The notes: generated by a model not told the origin, from the letters alone. Counted from the first letter of the stretch, positions 26,297-36,735 are shown. The stretch: DNA of 64,000 bases from Methylobacterium sp. J-067 (GCF_022829465.1 NZ_JAKSXZ010000110.1:62001-126000); one strand, 5' to 3'. Numbers and translations are program-made.

Positions 26297-26905
26297 ATGC
26301 AGATCGAAGCCATTCCGCCGCGCCGGCACCTGCCGCCGCTCGCCAAGCTCGGGCTCGAGATGGGTCCGCTGGTGCTGTTCTTCCTGGCCAACGCCTTCGG
26401 CGAACGGCTGGGGCTCGACGGCGATCAGGTCACCTACGCGGCCATCGCCCTGTTCGTGGGCGCGACGATCCTCTCGCTCGGCATCCACTTCGCGCTGCTG
26501 CGGCGGGTGCCGATCATGCCCCTCGTGTCGGGGGCGGTGGTGCTGGTGTTCGGCGGCCTCGCCCTGGCGCTGAGGGACAAGACGTTCTTCGTCATCAAGC
26601 CGACCATCGTGAACAGCCTATTCGGGCTGATCCTGCTCGGCGGGCTGCTGTTCAAGAAGCCGCTGCTTTCGGTGGTGCTCGACAGCGTGTTTTCGCTGAC
26701 GGAGGAGGGCTGGCGGCGCCTTACCTTCCGCTGGGGCCTGTTCTTCCTGGCGCTGGCGGTGCTGAACGAGATCGTCTGGCGCACGCAGGATTACGAATTC
26801 TGGGTGAAGTTCAAGGTGTTCGGCATCATGCCGATCACCGTGCTCTTCGCCCTGGCCCAGACGCCGCTGCTGATGCGCTACGAGCAGAAGCAGCCGGAGG
26901 CATGA
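26297..26905 (+). CDS. yciB: Inner membrane septation protein A (YciB/IspZ family)
   Basis: 202 residues with about five membrane helices (LGLEMGPLVLFFLANAFGERL, YAAIALFVGATILSLGIHFA and others). KPTIVNSLFGLILLGGLLFKK and RWGLFFLALAVLNEIVWR are the family's marker segments. It influences cell-envelope assembly and septation in enterobacteria. It follows ftsY closely. It is convergent with the ccmG gene, whose end lies four bases away. Confidence 0.9.
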   Translation: MQIEAIPPRRHLPPLAKLGLEMGPLVLFFLANAFGERLGLDGDQVTYAAIALFVGATILSLGIHFALLRRVPIMPLVSGAVVLVFGGLALALRDKTFFVIKPTIVNSLFGLILLGGLLFKKPLLSVVLDSVFSLTEEGWRRLTFRWGLFFLALAVLNEIVWRTQDYEFWVKFKVFGIMPITVLFALAQTPLLMRYEQKQPEA

Positions 26906-26909
26906 GGCG

Positions 26910-27515
26910 TCAGCGCGCCTCCGCCACCTTCCCGGCGGCCCGGATGCGCGCGAGGACGCTCGAAAAATTCTCCGGGGTGAGGATGCCGACGATCTTGTCG
27001 CGGATCACCCCGTCCGGCCCGATAATGAAGGTCTCCGGCACGCCGTAGACCCCGAAATCGATGGCCGCGCGGCCATCCGCGTCCGCGCCGACCGCCGCGA
27101 AGGGCACGCCGTGCCGGTCGAGGAACTTCTTTCCGGCCGCCGGATCGGGCTCCTTGTAGTCGATGCCGACGAGGCGGATGCCGGGCTCGCGGGCGAGCCG
27201 CATCAGCATCGGATGCTCGACCTGACAGGGCGCGCACCACGACGCGAAGACGTTGAGTACCGTCACGCCGCCCTTGAGGTCGGCGCTCGACAGGCCGGGG
27301 ACCGGCGCACCGTCCTTAGCGAGGCCGGGCACGGCCGGCAGGTTGAAGCTCGGCGCGGGCTTGCCGATCATCGCGGAGGGCAGGGCCGACGGGTCGGCGC
27401 CGGAGCGCAGGCGCACGAACATCACGCCCGCCAGCACGGCGAACACGAGAACCGGCAGGATCAGCAGCAGCGAGCGCCGGGCGGGCGGCGCCGCGATGTC
27501 GTGGGTCTCGCTCAC
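26910..27515 (-). CDS. ccmG: Thiol:disulfide interchange protein CcmG/DsbE
   Basis: Periplasmic thioredoxin-like protein, anchored by an N-terminal helix (about 14-35), that reduces apocytochrome c haem-binding cysteines. 201 residues. The active site is WCAPC at 93-97, FASWCAPCQVEHPML being a CcmG signature; GVYGVPETFII carries the cis-Pro. GTG at 27515 overlaps the ccmD stop (GTGA). It is the last of the ccmC-ccmD-ccmG operon. Confidence 0.95.
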   Translation of the reverse strand: MSETHDIAAPPARRSLLLILPVLVFAVLAGVMFVRLRSGADPSALPSAMIGKPAPSFNLPAVPGLAKDGAPVPGLSSADLKGGVTVLNVFASWCAPCQVEHPMLMRLAREPGIRLVGIDYKEPDPAAGKKFLDRHGVPFAAVGADADGRAAIDFGVYGVPETFIIGPDGVIRDKIVGILTPENFSSVLARIRAAGKVAEAR

Positions 27516-27658
27516 CGGCGGTCCTCCCCGAAGCGTTTCAGGGCGCGGCGCTGGGCGGCGCGGTCGCGCAGGGCGTTCCCCACGAGGCCGCACATGATGA
27601 GCGCCGTGAAGGCGTAGGCGGCGACGATGAAGCCGCCATGCGATCCGAGATCGAACAC
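27512..27658 (-). CDS. ccmD: Haem exporter protein CcmD
   Basis: A 48-residue single-pass membrane protein (VFDLGSHGGFIVAAYAFTAL followed by IMCGLVGNALRDRAAQ). It has the H-G-x-F/Y-I-x-x-A-Y signature of CcmD just before the helix, then a basic cytoplasmic tail. It helps release holo-CcmE from the CcmABC complex. GTG start at 27658, eight bases after the ccmC stop; its stop overlaps ccmG. Confidence 0.9.
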   Translation of the reverse strand: MFDLGSHGGFIVAAYAFTALIMCGLVGNALRDRAAQRRALKRFGEDRR

Positions 27659-27666
27659 GTTCGAGC

Positions 27667-28482
27667 CTACAGGGCTTGAGGAAGCGGCGCGGCGGCGGGG
27701 GCGGGCACGATCCGGCGGGCGCCCGAATCAAGCCGTTCCGCCTCGCGGATCGTCAGCGTCCGCACCCGTCGGCGCATGATCTCGGTGCGCATCGTGTAGA
27801 GATGCAGGGTCGAGCCGCCGAGCGTCGCCGCGCCGATCATCAGAAGCAGCGGGTAGAGCATCGACGGGTCGATGGTGGAGCCGCCCATCCGCAGGATCGA
27901 GGCCGGCTGGTGCAGGGTGGACCACCAGTTCACCGAGAACTTGATGATCGGCAGGTTCACCGCCCCGACCAGGGTGAGGATCGCCACAGCGCGCGCCGCG
28001 CGGTTCGGGTCCTCGATGGTCCGCCACAGGGCGATGAGGCCGCAATAGATCAGGAACAGCACCAGCATCGAGGTGAGCCGCGCATCCCACACCCAGTAGG
28101 TGCCCCACATCGGCTTGCCCCACAGCGAGCCCGTCACGAGGCAAACCAGGGTGAAGGCCGCGCCGATGGGCGCGGCGGCCCGCTGCGCCACGTCCGCCAG
28201 GGGATGGCGCCACACCAGGGTGCCGATCGCCGACAGGCTCATGGCCCCGTAGAAGAACACCCCGAGCCACGCCGCCGGCACGTGGATGTACATGATCCGC
28301 ACCGTCTCGCCCTGCTGGTAGTCGGCGGGCACGACGAAGAAGGTCTGGTAGAGCCCCACGGCCAGGGCCGCGAGGGACAGGGCCGTCAGCCACGGCACGG
28401 CCTTCCCCGACCAGCGCATGAAATGGCCGGGGTTGGACATCCAGGTCCAGAGGGAGGGCGTCATCGTCGCGATCTCGGACAT
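27667..28482 (-). CDS. ccmC: Haem exporter protein CcmC
   Basis: Six-helix membrane protein that loads haem onto CcmE during cytochrome c maturation. The tryptophan-rich motif is at 121-133 (WGKPMWGTYWVWD), flanked by His67 (MYIHVPAAW) and His191 (WWSTLHQPA), the haem ligands. 271 residues with a slightly long C-terminus. ccmD and ccmG follow in the same operon. No ccmA or ccmB precede it here; the upstream neighbour is a tRNA methyltransferase gene. Confidence 0.95.
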   Translation of the reverse strand: MSEIATMTPSLWTWMSNPGHFMRWSGKAVPWLTALSLAALAVGLYQTFFVVPADYQQGETVRIMYIHVPAAWLGVFFYGAMSLSAIGTLVWRHPLADVAQRAAAPIGAAFTLVCLVTGSLWGKPMWGTYWVWDARLTSMLVLFLIYCGLIALWRTIEDPNRAARAVAILTLVGAVNLPIIKFSVNWWSTLHQPASILRMGGSTIDPSMLYPLLLMIGAATLGGSTLHLYTMRTEIMRRRVRTLTIREAERLDSGARRIVPAPAAAPLPQAL

Positions 28483-28542
28483 GGTTCTGCTCCTACCTCA
28501 GGGTGCGGTGCAGCAACAATGCGCGCTTCGGCGCGGCCTCTC

Positions 28543-29265
28543 TCAGCGGTGGAGCGCGTCGGCCTCGGGGGTGAAGCGTCCGTCCGGCCCGTGCAGGACG
28601 AGGGGCGGCACGAGGGAGAAGGGCGCCCGGCTCCCCTTTACGGCGGAAACGAGGATACGGATCGCCGGCTCCTCCGGTTTCGCGTGGACGGGCCGCACCG
28701 TGATGCCACCGAAGCGACCGGCCAGCGCCGCGAGGCAGCGGGGCAGGGCGTCGGCCCTGTGGATCATTCCGAGCCGCCCGCCCGGCCGGAGGATGCCCGC
28801 GCAGGTGCGGATCCAGCCGTCGAGACCCTCGGCCGGGAAGCCGTGGGCGCTGGCCTTGGCCGCGTCGGGGGAGGGGCGGTAGCGGCCGTCCTCGAAGAAG
28901 GGTGGGTTCGTCAGCACGCAATCGAAGCGGTCGGGGGTGAGGCCGGCGGCTTCCCGCTCGCGGCCGGGGGCGAGGACATCGGCCACGATCACTTCGGCCG
29001 CCACGCCGTTCAGCGCGGCGTTGGCGCGGGCGAGGTCCGCGAGGGCGGGATCGCGCTCGACCAGCGTGACAGAGACGCCGGGCTGCAGGATCGCGCAGGC
29101 CAAGCCGACGATGCCCGGCCCCGAACCGAGGTCGCACAGCCTCTCCCCCGGTTCGGCGGCGAGAAGCCGCGCCAGGAGAACGCCGTCCGTCCCGGCCCGG
29201 TGAGCGCCGCGCGGCGGCTGGTGCAGGCGCAGCCGCCCCCCGAGGAAGGCGTCGGCCTCGCTCAC
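28543..29265 (-). CDS. tRNA1(Val) adenine-37 N6-methyltransferase-like protein
   Basis: 240 residues of the TrmN6/YfiC family. DAFLGGRLRLHQPPRGAHRA and GTDGVLLA are the family's N-terminal signature, CDLGSGPGIVGLACA is SAM motif I, and TNPPFF is the N6-adenine methylase NPPY/F motif. It probably methylates tRNA position A37; exact target inferred from family. GTG at 29265 overlaps the DUF2007 stop. A longer in-frame opening (to 29664) lies over the DUF2007 gene and is rejected. Confidence 0.85.
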   Translation of the reverse strand: MSEADAFLGGRLRLHQPPRGAHRAGTDGVLLARLLAAEPGERLCDLGSGPGIVGLACAILQPGVSVTLVERDPALADLARANAALNGVAAEVIVADVLAPGREREAAGLTPDRFDCVLTNPPFFEDGRYRPSPDAAKASAHGFPAEGLDGWIRTCAGILRPGGRLGMIHRADALPRCLAALAGRFGGITVRPVHAKPEEPAIRILVSAVKGSRAPFSLVPPLVLHGPDGRFTPEADALHR

Positions 29266-29486
29266 GGCGCCCGCAATTCGTGCGCGAGCCCGGCATCCTT
29301 GAGGATGCGGCGGGCCTGGGCGGCGTGGTCGTCCGGCACGAGCAGGCGCCGCCCGAACATGCCGATGGAGCCTTCCATGGCGCTCATGTGCTCGTCCGCG
29401 ACGAGGACGGGGATGCCCGCATCCTCCAGAAGCGAACGTGCGAAGCCGATGAGCACGATGTCGTTCGCCCGGATCAGTTCGACCAA
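29262..29486 (-). CDS. DUF2007 family small protein
   Basis: 74 residues: VELIRANDIVLIGFARSLLE, then GIPVLVADEHMSAMEGSIGM, then RRLLVPDDHAAQARRIL. This is the putative signal-transducing DUF2007 fold, a small PII-like beta-alpha-beta unit. TTG start at 29486 with a strong GGAGGAGAG upstream; no ATG fits. It precedes and is coupled to the tRNA methyltransferase gene, a pairing widespread in Rhizobiales. Function unknown. Confidence 0.85.
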   Translation of the reverse strand: MVELIRANDIVLIGFARSLLEDAGIPVLVADEHMSAMEGSIGMFGRRLLVPDDHAAQARRILKDAGLAHELRAP

Positions 29487-29669
29487 ACCCGTCTCTCCTC
29501 CTTCTGCCGGGATCCCGGTATGGGGTTGGCGCATTCGCCGCGTGGAGTGCGGATGCCGCCTGTCCCATATCCGCCCATGTTGCGACGCCGCAGGCACCAT
29601 GCGATTGGACGGCGCCGATGTTTTCCGCGCGGACGTCTCCCGCGCGGCCCGGTTTGGGAGTCACGGATC

Positions 29670-30701
29670 TTGGGTATCGCCGCCACGATCGAGAACCCGC
29701 AGAAGCCCGACGATGCCGGGCTGAACGACCTCGTCGCGCTGGTGGCCGACGGGATGAAGCGGGTCAACTCCACGATCCTCTCCCGGACGGGCTCCGACGT
29801 CGCGATGATTCCGGAGGTGGCGAACCACCTCATCGCCTCGGGCGGCAAGCGCCTGCGGCCGATCCTCACCCTCGCCTGCGCGCAACTCTGCGGCTACGCC
29901 GACCAAGCCGGCAAGGACGGGGACGTGAAACTCGCCGCCAGCGTCGAGTTCATGCACACCGCGACGCTCCTCCACGACGACGTGGTGGACGAGAGCGACA
30001 TGCGCCGGGGCCGCGTCGCCGCGCGCATCAAGTGGGGCAACGAGGCGAGCGTGCTCGTCGGCGACTTCCTGCTGGGACAGGCCTTTCGCATGATGGTCGA
30101 GGTTGGCTCGCTCCGCGCGCTCGACATCCTGTCCGCCGCCGCCACGGTGATCGCCGAGGGCGAGGTGATGCAGTTGGCCGCCGCCAAGAACCTGGAGACC
30201 AGCGAGGAGGCCTACCTCGCGGTGATCCGGGGCAAGACCGCCGAACTCTTCGCCGCCGCCTGCGAGGTCGGGCCAGTGATCGCCGGGCGCAGCGAGGCCG
30301 AACAGGAGGCCGCGCGCGCCTACGGAATGAATCTCGGCATCGCCTTCCAGCTCATCGACGACGCGCTGGATTACGGCGGTACCTCGACGGAGCTTGGCAA
30401 GAACGTCGGGGACGATTTCCGCGAGGGCAAGATCACCCTGCCGATCGTCCTCGCCTACCGGCGCGGCAGCGAGGAAGACCGCGCCTTCTGGCGGCGGACC
30501 CTGACGCGCGGCGAGATCCGCGACGACGACCTCGCCACCGCCCTGGCGACCCTTCGCCGTCACGGCACCCTGGAAGAGACGGTCGCCCGCGCCCGCAATT
30601 ACGGCGAGAAGGCCAAGGCGTCCCTCGCGATCTTCCCCGAGGGGCCGGTGCGGTCCGCGCTCCTCGACGCGGTGGAATTCTGCGTGGCGCGGGCGCACTG
30701 A
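29670..30701 (+). CDS. ispB: Polyprenyl diphosphate synthase (ubiquinone side chain)
   Basis: 343 residues of the trans-isoprenyl diphosphate synthase family. First Asp-rich motif HDDVVDESD at 102-110 and second at 230-234 (DDALD), with GGKRLRP at 58-64 and the two-residue small-side-chain region before the first motif typical of long-chain synthases. It makes the C40-C50 tail of ubiquinone, probably C50 in this lineage. TTG start at 29670. Divergent from the DUF2007 gene across 183 bases. Confidence 0.93.
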   Translation: MGIAATIENPQKPDDAGLNDLVALVADGMKRVNSTILSRTGSDVAMIPEVANHLIASGGKRLRPILTLACAQLCGYADQAGKDGDVKLAASVEFMHTATLLHDDVVDESDMRRGRVAARIKWGNEASVLVGDFLLGQAFRMMVEVGSLRALDILSAAATVIAEGEVMQLAAAKNLETSEEAYLAVIRGKTAELFAAACEVGPVIAGRSEAEQEAARAYGMNLGIAFQLIDDALDYGGTSTELGKNVGDDFREGKITLPIVLAYRRGSEEDRAFWRRTLTRGEIRDDDLATALATLRRHGTLEETVARARNYGEKAKASLAIFPEGPVRSALLDAVEFCVARAH

Positions 30702-30799
30702 CGCCCGTGTGCGCTGTGGCACAGGAACAGCAAGCTTCGCCTTAACCGATGGGATGAAGGGGTTTAGGCCGTCTCGCATCATCCACACGGAGATGCGCT

Positions 30800-31405
30800 T
30801 TGAAGTCCTTCGCCACCCTCGCCCTCCTGCTTGCCGGCATCGCCAGCGCGCAGGCGCAGACCCCCGCGACCCGTGACCCGGCCCAGATCCCGGCCGGCAC
30901 ATACGCCGTCGATCCGAACCACACGCAGGTCGGCTGGCGCGTGTCGCATATGGGCTTCTCGAACTATGCCGGTGGCTTCTCCGAGGCGTCCGGCACGCTG
31001 GAGCTTCAGCCGAAGAACCCCTCGGCCTCCAAGCTGACGATCAAGATCCCCGTCGCTTCCGTCACGACCACCAGCGCCAAGCTCACCGACGAGCTGAAGG
31101 GCGACCAGTGGCTCGACGGCACCAAGTTCCCGGAGATGACCTTCGTCTCCACCAAGATCGCGCCGGCCGGCAAGGACCACGCGAAGGTCACGGGCGACCT
31201 CACCCTGCACGGCGTGACCAAGCCCGTGACCCTCGACGTCACCCTCGTCGGCGCGGGCGTGAACCCCCTCGACAAGAAGATGACCGTCGGCTTCGAGGCG
31301 ACCGGCGTGGTGAAGCGCTCCGAGTTCGGGGTGAAGACCTACCTGCCGCTGATCGGCGACGACCTGCACCTCACCATCGCCGGGGCGTTCGAGAAGCAGG
31401 ACTGA
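30800..31405 (+). CDS. YceI family periplasmic protein
   Basis: 201 residues. Signal peptide MKSFATLALLLAGIASAQAQ; then the YceI lipocalin-like barrel: YAVDPNHTQVGWRVSHMGFS, LTIKIPVASVTTTSAKLTDEL, VTGDLTLHGVTKPVTLDVTL and KRSEFGVKTYLPLIGDDLHL. These domains bind long isoprenoid or amphiphilic lipids in the periplasm. Its location just after the polyprenyl diphosphate synthase gene (98-base gap) is suggestive of isoprenoid handling but not proof. Confidence 0.93.
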   Translation: MKSFATLALLLAGIASAQAQTPATRDPAQIPAGTYAVDPNHTQVGWRVSHMGFSNYAGGFSEASGTLELQPKNPSASKLTIKIPVASVTTTSAKLTDELKGDQWLDGTKFPEMTFVSTKIAPAGKDHAKVTGDLTLHGVTKPVTLDVTLVGAGVNPLDKKMTVGFEATGVVKRSEFGVKTYLPLIGDDLHLTIAGAFEKQD

Positions 31406-31503
31406 TCCGGCAGGAGTTATCGACAACGAGGGCGGCGGCGTTAAGGGATCCTTTATCCTCTGCGTGAAGGCTAACAGGTGCTTTCAGCCGAACGGATCGT
31501 CCC

Positions 31504-31848
31504 GTGGCCGCCCTTCGCTTCTCCTTCCCGGTCCTTTCCGCTGCCGCCATCGTGGTTGCGTTGACTGCCGCCCCGGCGCTGGCCGGGGACGCAGCCTCCG
31601 CCCATACCACGTGGAGAAGCTGCCTCGGACGCGCCTATGTCGAGGGCGCGGCCTTCACCGGGCGGGACCTCGCGGCGGATGCCGCCCTGCGGTCCTGCCG
31701 GGGCGAGGAGAATGCCTACCTCACCGCCCTGTCGGATTCGCCGCTGCTCGACGCGGACGACATCGCACAGGCGCGGCCGGACCTCGTGGCGCGGGCGCGC
31801 GCCGCCCTCCTCGAGACCGTCAGCGGCCCGCGCGCAGTCCTGCGCTGA
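31504..31848 (+). CDS. Small exported hypothetical protein
   Basis: 114 residues: signal peptide MAALRFSFPVLSAAAIVVAL to APALAGD, then a small domain with two cysteines (WRSCLG and LRSCRGEENA) likely to form a disulphide. No named family. GTG start at 31504. It is convergent with the phosphatase gene, which ends three bases further on. Probably periplasmic. Confidence 0.65.
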   Translation: MAALRFSFPVLSAAAIVVALTAAPALAGDAASAHTTWRSCLGRAYVEGAAFTGRDLAADAALRSCRGEENAYLTALSDSPLLDADDIAQARPDLVARARAALLETVSGPRAVLR

Positions 31849-31851
31849 CCC

Positions 31852-32322
31852 TCACGATTTCAGCCGCTGCTTGATCTTCGCCGTTAGGCCGTCGCGCACG
31901 TCGCGATAGGCTTCGAGGCGCTGCTCCCGCGAGGCGTCCTGCACGAGCGTCGGGTCCGGCGTCGGCCAGTATTCCACGTCGGCGGCCAGCATGTGCGTCA
32001 GCGCGATGGCCTTGTGGTGGGCCTCCGGCGCTAGCGTGATGATCAGATCGAAGTTCAGCCCCTCCCAATCCTCCAACTCCTCGACGGTGCGGGGGCGGTG
32101 GCGGCTCGCGTCGATGCCGATCTCGTCCAGGGCGGCGACCATGAACGGGTCGATGGGCTCGCCCTGCCGGACGCCCGCCGACTGCACGTAGATCGACTTG
32201 CCGAAATAATGGCGCGCGATGGCCTCGGCGGCGGGGGAGCGCACCGCGTTGTAGTTGCACATGAACAGCACGGATTGCACCCGCTGCTTGCGCGGGGCCG
32301 GATCGGGTGGCGGCTCGGCCAT
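31852..32322 (-). CDS. Low-molecular-weight phosphotyrosine phosphatase family protein
   Basis: 156 residues. The P-loop MCNYNAVRSPAAEA has Cys22 and Arg28 (CX5R), and TPDPTL has the acid Asp of the DP motif. It could act as a protein-tyrosine phosphatase or an arsenate reductase-like enzyme; no ars genes are nearby, so phosphatase is favoured. It is the last gene of a leftward group with UPF0262, hisD and DUF2948, a gene order common in Rhizobiales. Confidence 0.85.
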   Translation of the reverse strand: MAEPPPDPAPRKQRVQSVLFMCNYNAVRSPAAEAIARHYFGKSIYVQSAGVRQGEPIDPFMVAALDEIGIDASRHRPRTVEELEDWEGLNFDLIITLAPEAHHKAIALTHMLAADVEYWPTPDPTLVQDASREQRLEAYRDVRDGLTAKIKQRLKS

Positions 32323-32357
32323 GGCGGCTCAGACCGGACGCGGGTCCGCCACTGATT

Positions 32358-32852
32358 TCAGCCCTTCCAGTGGAGGGCGAAGATCAGCGTGAACAGGCGC
32401 CGCGCCGTGTCGTGATCGAGATCGACCTTTCCGTCGAGCCGCTGCTTCAGCGTCTCGGAGGCTTCGTTGTGCAGGCCGCGCCGCCCCATGTCGATGGCCT
32501 CGATCTGGCTCGGCGAGGCGGTGCGGATGGCGTTGTAGTAGCTCTCGCAGATCATCTCGTAATCGCGGATGACCCGGCGGAACGGGTTCAGCGAGAGCAG
32601 ATGCGTCATCACCGGCTCGCCCTCGGCCGTGCTGATGGCGAAGGACAGCTTGTTCTCCACGAGGCCGAGGAGAAGCCTGAACGGACCCTCCCGGCCGGGG
32701 ATCGAGAAGCTGTTGCCCTCCAGGATGTCGTAGAGCGCGATGGCGCGCTCATGCTCCTGATCGGGGTTGCCGCGGGCGATGGACGCTTCGTCCAGCGTTA
32801 CCGAGACGAGGCGGTTCGGCCCTTTGTCCGCCCCCCGCTCCTTGTCCGACAT
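32358..32852 (-). CDS. UPF0262 family protein
   Basis: 164 residues: [55 protein letters not shown] and [17 protein letters not shown]. This matches the alphaproteobacteria-restricted UPF0262 family, always near hisD. No function is known. Cytosolic, no motifs of enzymes. It begins 10 bases after the hisD stop, so it is cotranscribed. Confidence 0.92.
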   Translation of the reverse strand: MSDKERGADKGPNRLVSVTLDEASIARGNPDQEHERAIALYDILEGNSFSIPGREGPFRLLLGLVENKLSFAISTAEGEPVMTHLLSLNPFRRVIRDYEMICESYYNAIRTASPSQIEAIDMGRRGLHNEASETLKQRLDGKVDLDHDTARRLFTLIFALHWKG

Positions 32853-32862
32853 CCCCGAAGCC

Positions 32863-34158
<1,296 letters not shown>

Positions 34159-34176
34159 GATCGTCCCCCCTCCGTG

Positions 34177-34620
34177 TCAGGCCGCCGGCCCGGTCGTGTC
34201 GTCGTGGCCCGGGCGCCCGCCGGCTTTCCAGACCGGCCCGAGATCGCGCATTCGCGCCTCGATGCACTCCACCTCAAGGCGGATCGTCCCGTTGCCGGAG
34301 AACAGGATCTCGACCTGCCCCGAAGGCGCATCGCCAGGTGTGAAGGTGATCGCCAGCAGACTGAGCGGCATGGCGTCCGGCCCCTGCTCCAGCCCGCGCG
34401 TGCGCACCGCCAATACCCGCTCGAAGTGCAGCCCGCTCAGCCTCCGCTGGGGCGGCGCCTTCGGACCCGCCGACCAGTCGAACCGGCGCAGCACCAGGGC
34501 GAAGCGCTTCTCGCCCTTCAGATAGGTCAGATCCTCTAGCCGCAGGATCGCGTCCTGCAGATGGGCCGAGATCACGGTGAGGTCTTCGGCGTCCAGGGCT
34601 GCGAGCTTCAGAAGCTCCAT
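34177..34620 (-). CDS. DUF2948 family protein
   Basis: 147 residues beginning MELLKLAALDAEDLTVISAH and continuing LQDAILRLEDLTYLKGEKRF. This is the Rhizobiales/Rhodobacterales DUF2948 family, found between murA and hisD. Function unknown; soluble, beta-rich middle (LSLLAITFTPGDAPSGQVEI). In this window a small exported-protein gene on the other strand separates it from murA. Likely first gene of the hisD operon. Confidence 0.9.
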   Translation of the reverse strand: MELLKLAALDAEDLTVISAHLQDAILRLEDLTYLKGEKRFALVLRRFDWSAGPKAPPQRRLSGLHFERVLAVRTRGLEQGPDAMPLSLLAITFTPGDAPSGQVEILFSGNGTIRLEVECIEARMRDLGPVWKAGGRPGHDDTTGPAA

Positions 34621-34803
34621 CGAGGGGTTCCGGTCGGGTGAGGGGGCCCAAGGCGGGGCGGCATGGCGTCAGTAGCGGCGCCGGCTTGTCCCGGCAACGC
34701 CGCTATGGTCGGATCGCACCGCCTCATGCACCGTTCATGATGGCACGCCTAAGTTGCAGGTGACCGTGGCCGCCGGAAAGCGGCCGGACGATTGAGCAGG
34801 ACG

Positions 34804-35115
34804 ATGACGGTGAAGCGCATCACGCTGGCGGTGTTGACCGCCCTCGCGCTCGCTCCGGCGCTGGGTACGCCGGCGAGCGCGCAGTACTACCGCGACGAAG
34901 ACGATTACCGCCCCCGCCGGCCCCCGCCGCCGGATTACTACGATGATCGCCCGCGCCGCTTTCATCGCGACGATTACGATTACGGCCCGCGCCGTTTCGG
35001 CCGGATCTGCGTGACGGCCCGCGGCAATTGCCCGACCCGTCCTGGCCCGTTCAATGCCCCCTGCGGCTGCGAGATCCCCGGTTTCGGCCTTAAGCGCGGC
35101 GCCATCGGCGGCTGA
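34804..35115 (+). CDS. Small exported Cys-rich hypothetical protein
   Basis: 103 residues: signal peptide (MTVKRITLAVLTALALAPAL to ASAQ), a region alternating Tyr/Asp/Arg/Pro (RRPPPPDYYDD), then ICVTARGNCPTRPGPFNAPC followed by GCEIPGFG with four cysteines. The C-terminal motif recurs in small Rhizobiales periplasmic proteins, from memory. A TTG four codons earlier is possible. It lies between murA and DUF2948, on the opposite strand. Confidence 0.7.
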   Translation: MTVKRITLAVLTALALAPALGTPASAQYYRDEDDYRPRRPPPPDYYDDRPRRFHRDDYDYGPRRFGRICVTARGNCPTRPGPFNAPCGCEIPGFGLKRGAIGG

Positions 35116-35161
35116 CGCTGTGGCGGTGGCGGGCGGCTTGGGCCGCCCGCTACAATTTGGC

Positions 35162-36451
35162 TTACCCGCGCACGCGTTCGATCTGCGCGCCGCAGCGGCC
35201 GAGCTTGGCTTCGAGGGCCTCGAAGCCCCGGTCGAGGTGGTACACGCGGTTGATCTGCGTCTCGCCCTCGGCGGCGAGGCCTGCGATGACGAGGGACACC
35301 GACGCGCGCAGGTCGGTCGCCATGACGGGCGCTCCGCGAAGGCGGTCGACGCCTTCGACGATCGCCATGTCGCCGTCGAGGCGGATCTTCGCGCCGAGGC
35401 GGGCCAGCTCCTGCACGTGCATGAAGCGGTTCTCGAAGATCGTCTCGCGGATGTGCGACTGGCCCTTGGCCAGGGTCATCAGCGCCATGAACTGCGCCTG
35501 GAGATCGGTCGGGAAGCCGGGGAACGGATCGGTGGTGACGTCCACCGCCGCGATCCCGCCGCCGTTGCGGCGGACGCGGATACCGCCATCGACCGGCGTG
35601 ATCTCGGTGCCCGTCGTCGCCAGGATGTCGAGAGCCGAGTGCAGCAGGTCGGCGCGTGTGTCCTTCAGGATGACGTCGCCGCCGGTCATCGCCACGGCCA
35701 TGGCGTAGGTGCCGGTCTCGATCCGGTCGGGCAGCACCTCGTGGCGGGCGCCGCCGAGGCGGGCCACGCCCTCGATCTCAATGCGCGGCGTGCCCGCGCC
35801 CTTGATCCGCGCGCCCATCTTGTTGAGGCATTCGGCGAGGTCGACCACCTCCGGCTCGCGGGCGGCGTTCTCGATCACGCTCGTGCCGTAGGCCAGCGCG
35901 GCGGCCATGAGGGCGACATGCGTGCCGCCGACCGTGACCTTCGGGAAGGACACCTGCCCCCCGCGCAGACCCTTCTTCGTCTTGGCGATGACGTAGCCGC
36001 CGTCGATCTCGGTCTCGGCGCCGAGCTGCTGCAGCGCCATGATGAGCAGGTCGACCGGCCGGGTGCCGATGGCACAGCCGCCGGGCAGCGAGACCTTCGC
36101 CTCACCGAACCGGGCGAGCAGCGGCGCAATCACCCAGAAGCTCGCCCGCATGGTCGACACGAGGTCGTAGGGCGCCGTCGTGTCGATGATGTTCGAGGCG
36201 GTGAGGCGGATGGTCTGGCCGGTCTCGGACGTCTGACCGGGACGCTTGCCGACCACCATCTGGTCGACGCCGTGATTGCCGAGGATGCGCAGCAGAGCGG
36301 TGATGTCCGCCAGACGCGGGACGTTGATGAGCTCCAGCGTCTCGCCGGTCATCAGGCTGGCGATCATCAGCGGAAGCGCCGCGTTCTTGGCGCCCGAAAT
36401 CGGGATCGTGCCGTTGAGCGGCGCGCCGCCGGTAATGTGGATGCGATCCAT
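35162..36451 (-). CDS. murA: UDP-N-acetylglucosamine 1-carboxyvinyltransferase
   Basis: Adds enolpyruvate to UDP-GlcNAc, the first committed step of peptidoglycan synthesis; target of fosfomycin. 429 residues. Lys22-Asn23 in [11 protein letters not shown] are conserved, and the PEP-reactive cysteine is Cys126 in [14 protein letters not shown], so sensitivity to fosfomycin at the target level is expected. The 134 bases upstream lead to a small conserved ORF on the same strand. Confidence 0.97.
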   Translation of the reverse strand: MDRIHITGGAPLNGTIPISGAKNAALPLMIASLMTGETLELINVPRLADITALLRILGNHGVDQMVVGKRPGQTSETGQTIRLTASNIIDTTAPYDLVSTMRASFWVIAPLLARFGEAKVSLPGGCAIGTRPVDLLIMALQQLGAETEIDGGYVIAKTKKGLRGGQVSFPKVTVGGTHVALMAAALAYGTSVIENAAREPEVVDLAECLNKMGARIKGAGTPRIEIEGVARLGGARHEVLPDRIETGTYAMAVAMTGGDVILKDTRADLLHSALDILATTGTEITPVDGGIRVRRNGGGIAAVDVTTDPFPGFPTDLQAQFMALMTLAKGQSHIRETIFENRFMHVQELARLGAKIRLDGDMAIVEGVDRLRGAPVMATDLRASVSLVIAGLAAEGETQINRVYHLDRGFEALEAKLGRCGAQIERVRG

Positions 36452-36585
36452 CGGGTCCGTCCTGGCGCCCCCGCAGCGGCGGCGGGAGCTTGAAAACTGT
36501 ATCGGGCGGAGAACGCCCAGGCTTAAGTGAAGACTGCTATAGACCGGATTTGTCGGAATCGGGACCGCGGGCCGCGAATGACGGC

Positions 36586-36735
36586 TCAGCTTCGCTCGCG
36601 CGACGCATCGTCCCGCTCGGTGGTCGGCTTATCCGGCGCCGCACGGCCGCGCTCCTGGGCCTTCCGCCGACGCAAATTCGCTCTGAGCGCGGCCTTCAAA
36701 CGCTCTTCCCGCGCCGCCGGTTTGTCCTCATTCAT
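36586..36735 (-). CDS. Small conserved basic protein upstream of murA
   Basis: 49 residues: [20 protein letters not shown] followed by [12 protein letters not shown] and an acidic end. Highly charged and helical; similar small ORFs precede murA in many Rhizobiales (from memory). The ATG at 36735 is chosen because a longer opening (36822) adds residues unlike the family. Function unknown. Confidence 0.65.
   Translation of the reverse strand: MNEDKPAAREERLKAALRANLRRRKAQERGRAAPDKPTTERDDASRERS

Noticed and set aside
27676-29724. Long plus-strand open frame (682 codons) opposite ccmC and trmN6
   Set aside because: Composition is Arg/Gly/His-rich as expected for the antisense of GC-rich genes, with no domain; the minus-strand genes have clear motifs.
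31445-31470. Palindrome-like AAGGGATCCTTT before the small exported-protein gene
   Set aside because: Too short and imperfect; a chance restriction-site-like match.
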